DNA of 24,218 nt from positions 57,819 through 82,036 of the forward strand of contig DHFT01000046.1 of assembly GCA_002402375.1 (NCBI GenBank), given 5' to 3'. Of this stretch, positions 1 through 6,223 are shown one piece after another. A program made the translations under genes and the position numbers. The notes under the pieces were generated by a model that worked only from the letters and a program-made list of their open reading frames with translations, had not been told where the DNA came from and did not search any database. This DNA comes from Elusimicrobia bacterium UBA4817 (GTDB lineage Bacteria; Elusimicrobiota; UBA8919). Position 1 is the first letter of the stretch. Each line of letters starts with the position of its first letter.

Positions 1-64
1 GCAGAAATTTCTTGCTTCGCTCCGCAATTGTAAGATAAAAAAAACATATCCGCCTTTATTGAAA

Positions 65-92
65 ATTATACCAAATCATTCAGTATTGTCAA
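65..92 (-). promoter_or_regulatory. Sigma-70-type promoter reading out of the window
   Basis: On the minus strand a perfect -35 TTGACA (87-92) is followed after 16 bases by a perfect -10 TATAAT (65-70), preceded by TGG (extended -10). The -35 box lies in the last codons of dinG and the stop codon of dinG is in the spacer. It must drive whatever lies beyond base 1; no gene is identifiable in bases 1-64. Confidence 0.75.
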
Positions 93-2124
93 CTCTTTTT
101 ATAAGTTCTTCGTAACCGGATTTAAGTTCTTCAATTGAGGATACATTTTTGCACGCGGGCAGCGATTTTAAAAACTTTTCGCCGTACTGCCGGGTTTTTA
201 CTCTCGGGTCCAGAATAGCGACGATGCCCACATCGCTTTTCCGACGGATAAGTCGCCCGAAGCCCTGTTTAAGCATTATGAGCGCCTGAGGAATTTGATA
301 ATGCGTGAACGGATTTTTACCTAACCTTTCCAGATATTCCATTTTTGCTTCCGTGAGAGGTTCATCCGGCACCGAAAAAGGAATACGGGTAATTATAACG
401 CATTCCAAAGCGCGTCCGGGAACATCCACTCCCTGCCAGAAAGTATCGGTTCCCAACAGCACGGCATTTTTACTTTTTTTGAAACCGTCAAGCATTTTCC
501 ATTTGGGAAGGTCGCCCTGACGGAAAATCCCGTATTTTTTTCCGCCACACGGATCGGCGGATAAAGCCGACAATTGCCCGTTTATTTCATCCAACATTTT
601 ATACGAAGTAAAAAGACAGAAGGCACGGCCCTGCGTAATTTCCAAAATTTTCTTTATTTCTTCAAAAGATTTTTTGTTGAATTCCTCCGGTTCGTGTTTC
701 GGGTCAGGCATATCTTCCGGAATATAAAGAATGACATTATTTCTGTAATCAAACGGGGAATCAAGAAGAAGTTCGTCGGATTCGTCCAGTCCCAGCCGCT
801 CTTTTATAAAAGAAAAATTTTTGTCAGTTGAAAGTGTTGCCGAAGTTAAAACTACGGGACTTGTTTTTTCAAAAATCTTTTCCCGCAAAACTTTAGATAC
901 ATCAATAGGCGCGGCATACAAAACAATTTTTATGCCTCTACGACGTTTCTGCAATATCTCTATCCAATAGACATAATCGTCATAAATCTGACCAATTATA
1001 GTATTAAGTCCGTTATTTAATGAAACAAGCGATGCTGAATAACTTTTAATTTCCGCCAGAACTTCCTCATCCTCCGTTTTATCGCGGAATCTTTTTATTG
1101 TTTGGGCAAGTTGAATGAGAGAGTGTTCAAGCGTGTTTATAAAAATATTTTTTTCTCTTATTCTCTTAACTTTGGGCTCGGCGCCGAATTTATTCAAAAG
1201 TTCCGAAAAAAATATATCCGCCGAAGAACGAACTGCGACAACACCGTCAATAAACTGTTCTTTTTCTTTTTTGGAAAGGTTCAACGACCGGTGAAGCCCG
1301 CTGTTTTTTTTAGGATTATAAATCCGGCTTAAAATATAATTAAGTCCGGTATTTGAAATTTCAATTCCCAACTGGTCCGAGGCGACCTCTTCAATGTTTT
1401 GCGCCTCATCAAAAACAACGGCATGATATGTAGGCAGGACTCTGCCGCCGGAGGCGATATTTGCAAAAAACAAATGGTGGTTGGAAACGAGAATATCCGA
1501 TTTATACTGCTCTGCTTTTGCCTTTGAATAAAAACATTCTCTATTGCCGTAGGTGCATTTTTTGCCCAGACATATATCCGACTCGCGGCAGATAGAATGC
1601 CAGAGTTCGTCGGAAACTGCAAAATCTATTTCAAATTTGAGTCCGGTTTTTGTATCTTTTACCCACTTTATAATATTTTCAAGCGTCCCTTCACCGTCTC
1701 CGCCAGAGGCGGATCCGCCGAGCTGTGTGGCGGAAAAAAGTCCGAGCTGACGATAACGGCTAAGTCGACGGATGCAGATATAATTTTCGCTTCCGACGCA
1801 AAGTGCAAATTTGAAATCAACAGGCAATATCTTTTGTAAAAACGGAAGGTCTTTATTTGCAATTTGTTCTTGAAGTGTTTTTGTGTAGGTTGAAATTATT
1901 ACCCTTTTTTTGTTTTCTTTTGACCAGTAAATAAAAGGTATGATATAGGCGAGTGTTTTTCCGATACCTGTTGCCGCGTCCACGAGCAGATGGGATTTTT
2001 TTGCGATCGCATTTTCAACGGCAACAGCCATCTGTATCTGCTGTGAACGGCTTTCGTAATTTTCGTGATTTTTTTCTAAAAGCCCTTTGTCGCCAAAAAC
2101 ATCTTTTAAATAATTTTTTTTCAC
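76..2124 (-). CDS. dinG: DinG/XPD-family ATP-dependent DNA helicase
   Basis: Superfamily 2 helicase of the Fe-S containing XPD/DinG group, expected to unwind DNA 5'-3' during repair or replication stress in the cytoplasm. The 682-residue product has Walker A AATGIGKT at 50-57, the DEAH-type box as FDEAQ (238-242), and a C-terminal QGFGRLIRR motif VI. Four cysteines placed as in DinG Fe-S domains are C117, C185, C190 and C197, with an extra C179. Two copies of a palindromic element are read through in frame: residues 131-142, between the first Fe-S cysteine and the others, and residues 522-528. The start is GTG with no clear Shine-Dalgarno; an in-frame stop lies just upstream, so the start cannot move far. 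It follows the AsmA-like gene by 28 bases, probably co-transcribed. Family confident; YoaA or another subfamily member is possible. Confidence 0.9.
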   Translation of the reverse strand: MKKNYLKDVFGDKGLLEKNHENYESRSQQIQMAVAVENAIAKKSHLLVDAATGIGKTLAYIIPFIYWSKENKKRVIISTYTKTLQEQIANKDLPFLQKILPVDFKFALCVGSENYICIRRLSRYRQLGLFSATQLGGSASGGDGEGTLENIIKWVKDTKTGLKFEIDFAVSDELWHSICRESDICLGKKCTYGNRECFYSKAKAEQYKSDILVSNHHLFFANIASGGRVLPTYHAVVFDEAQNIEEVASDQLGIEISNTGLNYILSRIYNPKKNSGLHRSLNLSKKEKEQFIDGVVAVRSSADIFFSELLNKFGAEPKVKRIREKNIFINTLEHSLIQLAQTIKRFRDKTEDEEVLAEIKSYSASLVSLNNGLNTIIGQIYDDYVYWIEILQKRRRGIKIVLYAAPIDVSKVLREKIFEKTSPVVLTSATLSTDKNFSFIKERLGLDESDELLLDSPFDYRNNVILYIPEDMPDPKHEPEEFNKKSFEEIKKILEITQGRAFCLFTSYKMLDEINGQLSALSADPCGGKKYGIFRQGDLPKWKMLDGFKKSKNAVLLGTDTFWQGVDVPGRALECVIITRIPFSVPDEPLTEAKMEYLERLGKNPFTHYQIPQALIMLKQGFGRLIRRKSDVGIVAILDPRVKTRQYGEKFLKSLPACKNVSSIEELKSGYEELIKRVDNTE
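541..561. repeat. Palindromic element copy inside dinG (single hairpin)
   Basis: TCCGCC, a 9-base loop, then GGCGGA: 21 bases, a multiple of three. On the coding strand it is read S-A-D-P-C-G-G followed by K-K, the same frame (TCC GCC ... GGC GGA) used by the other coding copies. Shortest coding copy, so it could be chance, but frame, arms and flanking lysines agree with the copy at 3098-3127. Confidence 0.55.
1699..1734. repeat. Palindromic element copy inside dinG (double hairpin)
   Basis: Two back-to-back hairpins: TCCGCC-3-GGCGGA and TCCGCC-9-GGCGGA, 36 bases in all. Encodes residues 131-142 of DinG, including G-G-S-A-S-G-G, in the region between the first Fe-S cysteine and the other three. 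Length divisible by three keeps dinG open. Confidence 0.8.
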
Positions 2125-2152
2125 AAAAATATTTTCACGAATTCACGAATAA

Positions 2153-4468
2153 CTATCTGCTAAATAATCCTTTCAAAAGTTTTTCACCCTCTTTCATTAT
2201 CATTCTTTCCGCTTCTTTTTTGGCTGCTGTTTTGGCGAGTTTATTCCAGTCAAGCGAAACCTTGGGGTCGTCAAATTTTCCTTTAATTGTAAAAGGAACG
2301 GTTACCCTGCCTTCCGAATCGGCAGTATACTTGGCAAGGTCTCCGCCCGAATATTCTCTCGTAAATTTTATATCGCCTTTAATATCCTGTGTCTGTGTTA
2401 TAAGATTTGCGTTTCCGGAAAAGCTCGCATCCAATTTATCGCCGCCGTCCGTCCTGGAATTTGAAAGGTCAAGGCGGCCGTTTGTTATATTTACTTTGCT
2501 TGTCACCGTCTTAAAACTTGTCTCTTTGAGTTGAGGCATCATCGCAACTACCGACAATTGGTCAAGAATTTTAACACCGCTGATTTTCACATTTTTTATC
2601 TGTGCCGAGCCACTGCCGTTCAAACCGGACATATCCGTTCCGACACCCGAAATTTTCATATTAGCATCGGCAATTCCCCGCATTTGTCCTTTGAGTTTAA
2701 GTCCTGTTTCAAGTAAAAGTTCGTGCAGGTCATAATTTTTAACCGTTCCGTCAAAAGAAAATTTGATTTTCTCGGGCGACATCTGGGAAAAATCCGCCGA
2801 AACTGCCCCGGCTATTGTGCCGTTACACATTAACATTGAAAACGGTTTTACAGTGAAAACTGCATTCAAAAGATTTACTTTTGCGAAAGTGTCGGAAATT
2901 TTATAGCCGTTAAAAAATATATTTTTTACTTTTATTTCACCGTTAAGCGAAAAATCCGGTGGGATGCCGACCGGGACGGACTGTTTTTTTGCCGGCGGGC
3001 GCGCCGGTGATTGTGCCGTCTGAATCGCATCGGGTTTTTCCGGCGTTTTTATTTCTATGGTCCCGCCGTCAACAGTAAAACTTATTTCGCCTTTTTTTCC
3101 ACCTGATGCGGATCCGCCTTTGGCGGATAAGTCGGTAATTTTTGCCGTGTAGTCAAAAGCGATTTTGCTTATTTTGGCAGAAATATCTTTCTGTAATGAT
3201 TGCACATTTTCAACGATGAATTTTCCTTGAACCAAAAGTGTTTTTAAGTCACCCGCAATTTTTACATCAGAGAAAGCCATTCCCGAAAGTCCAAAATCCT
3301 TCGCCAGCGGCGAAAGCCCGACGAGCGTTTTTAAGTCAAACTTTTCCAGAACAATTTTCATATCCGGCTGAATTTTGTTTTTAGAAATCCCTGCTATTTT
3401 GCCGGAGGTACCGATTTTGAGAGTGTCAAGCCCGACTGAAACATCGCTGATTTTTACGGTATCAAGATTCTCAACTAAAATATCAGCCGACAAAAATGCT
3501 TCCGTATTTTTCGGTTTACTGAATGCACTTCCATAAGTCACATCCATGTTTTTAATGTCAATTTTGCCTTTAAGATTAATTTTTGCAACGGTACCGACAA
3601 TATCAAAATCAACGGTAGGCGAGCCGGAAATTGTCAAATCCTTCGGTATAGGAAACAAACTTATAAGTTTTTCAGCCATTAATTTTTCGTCTTTAATTTT
3701 TATTGCAAAAGAAAGTTTCTCCGATTCCATAAATTTTTCAATGTCACCCGATATTTTCAAACCCGCACCGTTAAGAAGCATAATCGCTTCTTTTATTTTT
3801 AACTTTTGGACTTTCATGTCAACCGAACTTTTAAGCGAAACGAACCCGTTTATGTTTTTCTGTAATATTTCCAAAGATACATCTACGGAAAACGGTTTTA
3901 CGAGTGAAATCCCGGAAAGCGTTACATTTATATTTTTTAACTCGGTTGACATATTTTGCGGGGTTTTGTCTGTAAATTTTATATTCCCGTCGGTTATAGC
4001 GAGTTTAGATATAACGAAAGCAAACGGTAAGTCGGCAGATTTAGACTTTTCTTTTTTGGCGGGGACTGTTGATTGGACCACAATTAAATCCGAAAAATTA
4101 AAACTGTTGTCTTTGTATCTTGTGATATTTATTTTTGGTGCAACAAGAATTATTTTATTTATGGAAATTTCTTTTTTTAGGAGTGCTGCCAGATTCGGTT
4201 TTATTACAAATTGCTTCGCTTCTACGAAACTGCCCGCCTTGAATGTAGGTTTTTCCGAAATGCGAAGTCCTTCCGCTTTTAATCCCGTAAAACCAATTGA
4301 AACATTTTTTATCTCAATTTCCCGATGAAGAAATTCCGACATCTTGGCAATAAGAATTTCTTTCACTTTTTCCGGCGGATATTTAATTTTAATATAAATA
4401 ATTCCGCTGATAGCCGCAACTATTACAACAGCGACAAAAACCAACAAAATTTTTTTCAATTTTTTCAT
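2153..4468 (-). CDS. AsmA-family envelope protein
   Basis: A 771-residue protein with a single N-terminal membrane helix (about residues 7-27) and a long beta-rich periplasmic body. The repeated pattern of L-K-I/V-S-G and D-I-K strands, and a C-terminal part ending in PFTIKGKFDDPKVSLDW, is typical of AsmA-like proteins, relatives of the TamB/YhdP group thought to bridge inner and outer membranes and move lipids. The ATG has GAGGA eight bases upstream. Residues 448-457 (S-A-K-G-G-S-A-S-G-G) come from a palindromic element, followed by a low-complexity P/A/K-rich stretch. It lies directly downstream of the tRNA-Ser locus and upstream of dinG on one strand. Its presence supports an outer membrane. 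Exact role unknown. Confidence 0.8.
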   Translation of the reverse strand: MKKLKKILLVFVAVVIVAAISGIIYIKIKYPPEKVKEILIAKMSEFLHREIEIKNVSIGFTGLKAEGLRISEKPTFKAGSFVEAKQFVIKPNLAALLKKEISINKIILVAPKINITRYKDNSFNFSDLIVVQSTVPAKKEKSKSADLPFAFVISKLAITDGNIKFTDKTPQNMSTELKNINVTLSGISLVKPFSVDVSLEILQKNINGFVSLKSSVDMKVQKLKIKEAIMLLNGAGLKISGDIEKFMESEKLSFAIKIKDEKLMAEKLISLFPIPKDLTISGSPTVDFDIVGTVAKINLKGKIDIKNMDVTYGSAFSKPKNTEAFLSADILVENLDTVKISDVSVGLDTLKIGTSGKIAGISKNKIQPDMKIVLEKFDLKTLVGLSPLAKDFGLSGMAFSDVKIAGDLKTLLVQGKFIVENVQSLQKDISAKISKIAFDYTAKITDLSAKGGSASGGKKGEISFTVDGGTIEIKTPEKPDAIQTAQSPARPPAKKQSVPVGIPPDFSLNGEIKVKNIFFNGYKISDTFAKVNLLNAVFTVKPFSMLMCNGTIAGAVSADFSQMSPEKIKFSFDGTVKNYDLHELLLETGLKLKGQMRGIADANMKISGVGTDMSGLNGSGSAQIKNVKISGVKILDQLSVVAMMPQLKETSFKTVTSKVNITNGRLDLSNSRTDGGDKLDASFSGNANLITQTQDIKGDIKFTREYSGGDLAKYTADSEGRVTVPFTIKGKFDDPKVSLDWNKLAKTAAKKEAERMIMKEGEKLLKGLFSR
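3098..3127. repeat. Palindromic element copy inside the AsmA-like gene
   Basis: TCCACC-3-TGCGGA joined to TCCGCC-3-GGCGGA, 30 bases. The first hairpin has two arm changes, consistent with an older copy. It is translated as S-A-K-G-G-S-A-S-G-G, sharing G-G-S-A-S-G-G and frame with the copy in dinG. Confidence 0.75.
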
Positions 4469-4485
4469 AAATTTTCCTCAAAAAA

Positions 4486-4594
4486 CGGAGAGGGAGGGAT
4501 TTGAACCCCCGATGGACCGAAAGTCCATACCGGTTTTTCCGCCACTACGACTTCGGCGGACCCGCCAACGACTCAGTGGCGGGCAAGACCAGCG
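4486..4594 (-). pseudogene. 3' half of a tRNA-Ser gene interrupted in the anticodon loop
   Basis: Read on the minus strand it starts in the 5' side of an anticodon stem (CGCTGGTCTTG), breaks into a palindromic element, resumes at AAAACCGG, then runs through a serine-type long variable arm, T arm (GGTTCAAATCC), acceptor CCTCTCC and discriminator G. There is no D arm or 5' acceptor here. The acceptor strand is perfectly complementary (7 of 7) to the 5' half at 4952-5059, and the anticodon stem matches too, so the two are pieces of one former gene whose restored loop would be CTTGAAA, anticodon UGA. Confidence 0.8.
4538..4583. repeat. Palindromic element copy in the tRNA-Ser 3' half
   Basis: TCCGCC-11-GGCGGA followed by CCCGCC-11-GGCGGG, 46 bases, inserted in the anticodon loop after CTTG. 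The second loop AACGACTCAGT resembles the loops of the copies at 4959-4996 and 5016-5038, showing that the loop as well as the arms is related. Confidence 0.8.
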
Positions 4595-4623
4595 ATATCG
4601 TTTCCATAAAAACTATATCTATT

Positions 4624-4710
4624 CGGAGGCGGAAGGATTCGAACCCTCGATAACCTTGCGGCTATACTGGTTTTCAAGACCAGCGCCATCAACCACTCGG
4701 CCACGCCTCC
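4624..4710 (-). tRNA. tRNA-Ser(UGA), intact
   Basis: 87-base class II tRNA with acceptor GGAGGCG/CGCCTCC, D arm GCCGAGTGGTTGATGGC, anticodon stem CTGGT/ACCAG with loop CTTGAAA (anticodon UGA), long variable arm (TAGCCGCAAGGTTA), T loop GGTTCGAATCC and discriminator G. CCA is not encoded. It sits between the two halves of a broken tRNA-Ser with the same inferred anticodon and is the only intact serine tRNA here. It has no promoter box of its own that I can see, so it is probably transcribed from 5072-5100. Confidence 0.95.
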
Positions 4711-4941
4711 AACAAAAATTTCCTTCCCTGACCTGTCTTTAAAAACAGTTCTCTTTTTCTTGCTAAAGTATAATTTTCAAAAAACTCTTCCTTAACTATT
4801 ATCCAAAGGTCTACCAAATTTAGTTGATTTTGTCCTACCGCTATTATGAGATGCTAATCGCAGTATTGCATCACATTCGCGAGAAGAACCAATATAATGC
4901 TTACCCGTTTTCTGACTTTTTAATATATAAACACAAGGCAT
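4689..4941 (-). pseudogene. GIY-YIG nuclease gene with a one-base frameshift
   Basis: Starts MPCVYILKSQKTGKHYIG, the GIY-YIG signature as YIL...YIG, then HNSGRTKSTKFGRP, the classic core of the small (about 80-100 residue) GIY-YIG/UPF0213-like proteins. The open frame then ends abruptly after G-R-P-L-D-N-S. Removing one T from the CCTTTGG run near 4803 restores W-I-I-V-K-E-E-F, then ARKRELFLKTGQGRKFL including the catalytic-type glutamate, ending near 83 residues at a TGA inside the D arm of tRNA-Ser(UGA). So the gene overlaps the tRNA and is broken by one base, unless this is a sequencing error or programmed slip. It lies inside the segment that splits the older tRNA-Ser. The upstream in-frame ORF extension beginning MERWPSG is tRNA sequence and not part of the protein. 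Confidence 0.75.
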
Positions 4942-4958
4942 ATTTGAATGACGGTTTT

Positions 4959-4996
4959 TCCGCCAGAGGCGGACCCGCCGACGACTCAATGGCGGG
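4959..4996. repeat. Palindromic element copy in the tRNA-Ser 5' half (anticodon loop)
   Basis: TCCGCC-3-GGCGGA followed by CCCGCC-11-GGCGGG, 38 bases, at the same tRNA position as the copy at 4538-4583. Its first loop is the short AGA form, as in dinG, and its second loop GACGACTCAAT resembles the long form. Confidence 0.8.
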
Positions 4997-5015
4997 CAAG
5001 ACCAGCGCCATTTTA

Positions 5016-5038
5016 TCCGCCAACGATTTAGTGGCGGA
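5016..5038. repeat. Palindromic element copy in the tRNA-Ser D loop
   Basis: Single hairpin TCCGCC-11-GGCGGA, 23 bases, with loop AACGATTTAGT related to the other long loops. Inserted between CGGCTG and TAAAATGGC of the D arm. Confidence 0.75.
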
Positions 5039-5071
5039 CAGCCGCTCGGCCACCTCTCCAAATTGGATGTT

Positions 5072-5100
5072 ATTATATTTTTTGTTATCTATTTTGTCAA
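5072..5100 (-). promoter_or_regulatory. Consensus sigma-70-type promoter of the tRNA-Ser locus
   Basis: Perfect TTGACA (5095-5100), 17-base spacer, perfect TATAAT (5072-5077). The -35 box is formed by the last codons (Leu-Thr) of the acetyltransferase gene. The -10 box ends 12 bases before the tRNA-Ser 5' half, as expected for a tRNA promoter. It probably also serves the intact tRNA-Ser and possibly the AsmA and dinG genes. Confidence 0.85.
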
Positions 5101-5736
5101 CAACATTTCAGTGGATAAATTGTCAAAGTAATGTTGTATCGTCGTAAAATATTTTCCCACGTGGACGCCGTCCACAACGGCGTGATGAACCTGTACCGAA
5201 AAAGGAAGTTTTATTCTGCCGTTTTCTTCAAAAAACTTTCCCCAGGCAATTCTCGGAACGGAATCAACGGGATGCATGTTTATAGGATGTACAAAACTTG
5301 TGAAAGAAATCCACGGAATGGTAGTTATAAAAAGAAGGTTATCTCTGCCGGATTTATCGGAAAGACAGATTTTTTTCTTTACCCGTAAAATACCTTTTTC
5401 GGCATTTTCACAAAATTTCTGAAAATCTGCCGTGTAATCAACAGTGCAGAAACTGAAAACATCGTTATCGCCCATAACGGTAAAAGACGGATGGACAATT
5501 TTATGTTCCACAACCTTTCTTCCGCGGACTCTCAAGCGAAATTCCTTTATATCATTCGCGGATTTTACGGCGAAATACAAAATAATCTTAAAAATAGAAA
5601 TTTTATGCTTCTTTGCAAAACGACGGCAACCCGTTATGTCCACATTTGAACACAGATTAAAAACGGGATAGTCCTGTTTCATAAAAAAATTAAAGTGCTT
5701 TTTTCTTGTCCAATTTTTTAAAGCAATATACTTCAT
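5089..5736 (-). CDS. CatA-like acetyltransferase (chloramphenicol acetyltransferase family)
   Basis: The 215-residue product has the length and fold signature of type A chloramphenicol acetyltransferases, trimeric cytoplasmic enzymes that move acetyl from acetyl-CoA to a hydroxyl. The active-site motif HHAVVDG is at 184-190 (catalytic His is the second histidine, H185, with structural D189), and PWISFTSF (141-148) matches the conserved serine region of the family. It starts 8 bases after the holin-family gene and ends in the tRNA-Ser promoter, so it is probably last in the long thi/primase unit. Nothing in the neighbourhood suggests a resistance island; many chromosomal relatives have unknown acceptors, and drug resistance cannot be inferred. 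Confidence 0.85.
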   Translation of the reverse strand: MKYIALKNWTRKKHFNFFMKQDYPVFNLCSNVDITGCRRFAKKHKISIFKIILYFAVKSANDIKEFRLRVRGRKVVEHKIVHPSFTVMGDNDVFSFCTVDYTADFQKFCENAEKGILRVKKKICLSDKSGRDNLLFITTIPWISFTSFVHPINMHPVDSVPRIAWGKFFEENGRIKLPFSVQVHHAVVDGVHVGKYFTTIQHYFDNLSTEMLLTK

Positions 5737-5744
5737 AATAAATT

Positions 5745-6206
5745 TTACGGTATCTTTTCTTCTTCCGCTTCAACATCAATAACATCGCGGTATTTATTGC
5801 GACCAACGGAAGTCCCGTAGGGGCAGGTGAAATTATGGTTGGAGAAATTAAAACTGATTTTTTCGCTTCTGTTAACAAAAAGATTAAGCAGAAAATTTAC
5901 GACGGAAAAAATTATCGCGCCCCAAAAAGCCGACCAGAAATTATCCACCCGAAAACCGGAAATAAGTTTGGAAACCAAATAAAACACAAAACCGTTTATT
6001 ACGAGCGTAAAAAATCCGAGAGAAATTATGCTTAACGGCAAGGTCAAAAAAATTATTATCGGCCTTAAAAATGTATTAAGCAGTATAAGAATTATCGCTG
6101 CAACAGCAGTGGTCTGCCATTTGTCTATATGTATTCCGGGGAAAAAATATACGACCATTGCCAGTGAGATTATATTGACAGCCCATTTCAAAACTATGAC
6201 TTTCAT
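5745..6206 (-). CDS. Phage-holin-family 4-helix membrane protein (YvlD-like)
   Basis: A 153-residue integral membrane protein with four hydrophobic helices (about 7-24, 33-48, 53-78, 93-111) and the pattern LNTFLRPIIIFLTLPLSIIS, typical of the holin 4_2 / YvlD family of small bacterial membrane proteins. Despite the name, these are usually chromosomal proteins of unknown function, not lysis genes. The hydrophilic C-terminus (residues 112-153) contains an odd segment, C-P-Y-G-T-S-V-G-R-N-K-Y-R (128-140), encoded by palindromic DNA, then an acidic tail. It is 17 bases after the upstream primase-like gene and 8 bases before the acetyltransferase gene. Confidence 0.8.
   Translation of the reverse strand: MKVIVLKWAVNIISLAMVVYFFPGIHIDKWQTTAVAAIILILLNTFLRPIIIFLTLPLSIISLGFFTLVINGFVFYLVSKLISGFRVDNFWSAFWGAIIFSVVNFLLNLFVNRSEKISFNFSNHNFTCPYGTSVGRNKYRDVIDVEAEEEKIP
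5785..5827. repeat. Candidate second family of palindromic DNA within the holin-like gene
   Basis: TCGCGGTATTTATTGCGA (5785-5802) folds into an 8-pair stem with two G-T pairs and a 2-base loop. GTCCC-GTA-GGGGC (5812-5824) forms a second small hairpin. Together they encode the unusual tail segment C-P-Y-G-T-S-V-G-R-N-K-Y-R. Only one copy lies in the window, so repetition is not shown. Confidence 0.4.
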
Positions 6207-6223
6207 ATTGATAATTAAAAATG

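Larger units (their letters stand above)
4952..5059 (-). pseudogene. 5' half of a tRNA-Ser gene with two palindromic insertions
   Basis: Begins with acceptor and D arm GGAGAGGTGGCCGAGCGGC, then a 23-base hairpin element in the D loop, then AATGGCGCTGGTCTTG, then a second element in the anticodon loop, then AAAACCG, after which tRNA similarity stops. The acceptor strand pairs perfectly with the 3' half at 4486-4594. A consensus promoter lies immediately upstream, so the start of the locus is still expressed. The segment from 4952 to 5007 is repeated in direct orientation at 4531-4594. Confidence 0.8.

Noticed and set aside
1..47. Start of a protein gene at the ATG at 47 (M-F-F-L-S-Y-N-C...)
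   Set aside because: Only 15 codons are visible, the GGCGG site is too close to the ATG, and tRNA genes often follow such promoters; it cannot be decided from this window.
3546..4328. A 260-codon plus-strand frame opposite the AsmA-like gene
   Set aside because: It is the antisense of a clear coding region, has no ribosome site and no recognisable domain; the same holds for the other plus-strand frames.
4486..5059. A functional trans-spliced tRNA made from the two tRNA-Ser halves
   Set aside because: The halves could pair, but both still carry a hairpin inside the anticodon loop, no splice motif is visible, and an intact tRNA-Ser with the same anticodon is present.
4942..5061. Upstream extension of the GIY-YIG frame beginning MERWPSG
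   Set aside because: These residues are the tRNA-Ser 5' half and palindromic elements read in one frame; the family signature begins only at MPCVYILK (4941).
5089..5736. A chloramphenicol-resistance island
   Set aside because: No transposase, integron or other resistance gene is near, and the gene is embedded in an ordinary operon; the acceptor of CatA-like chromosomal enzymes is often unknown.
5745..6206. A prophage remnant inferred from the holin-family gene
   Set aside because: This holin family is common on chromosomes, and no lysin, capsid, integrase or repressor gene accompanies it.
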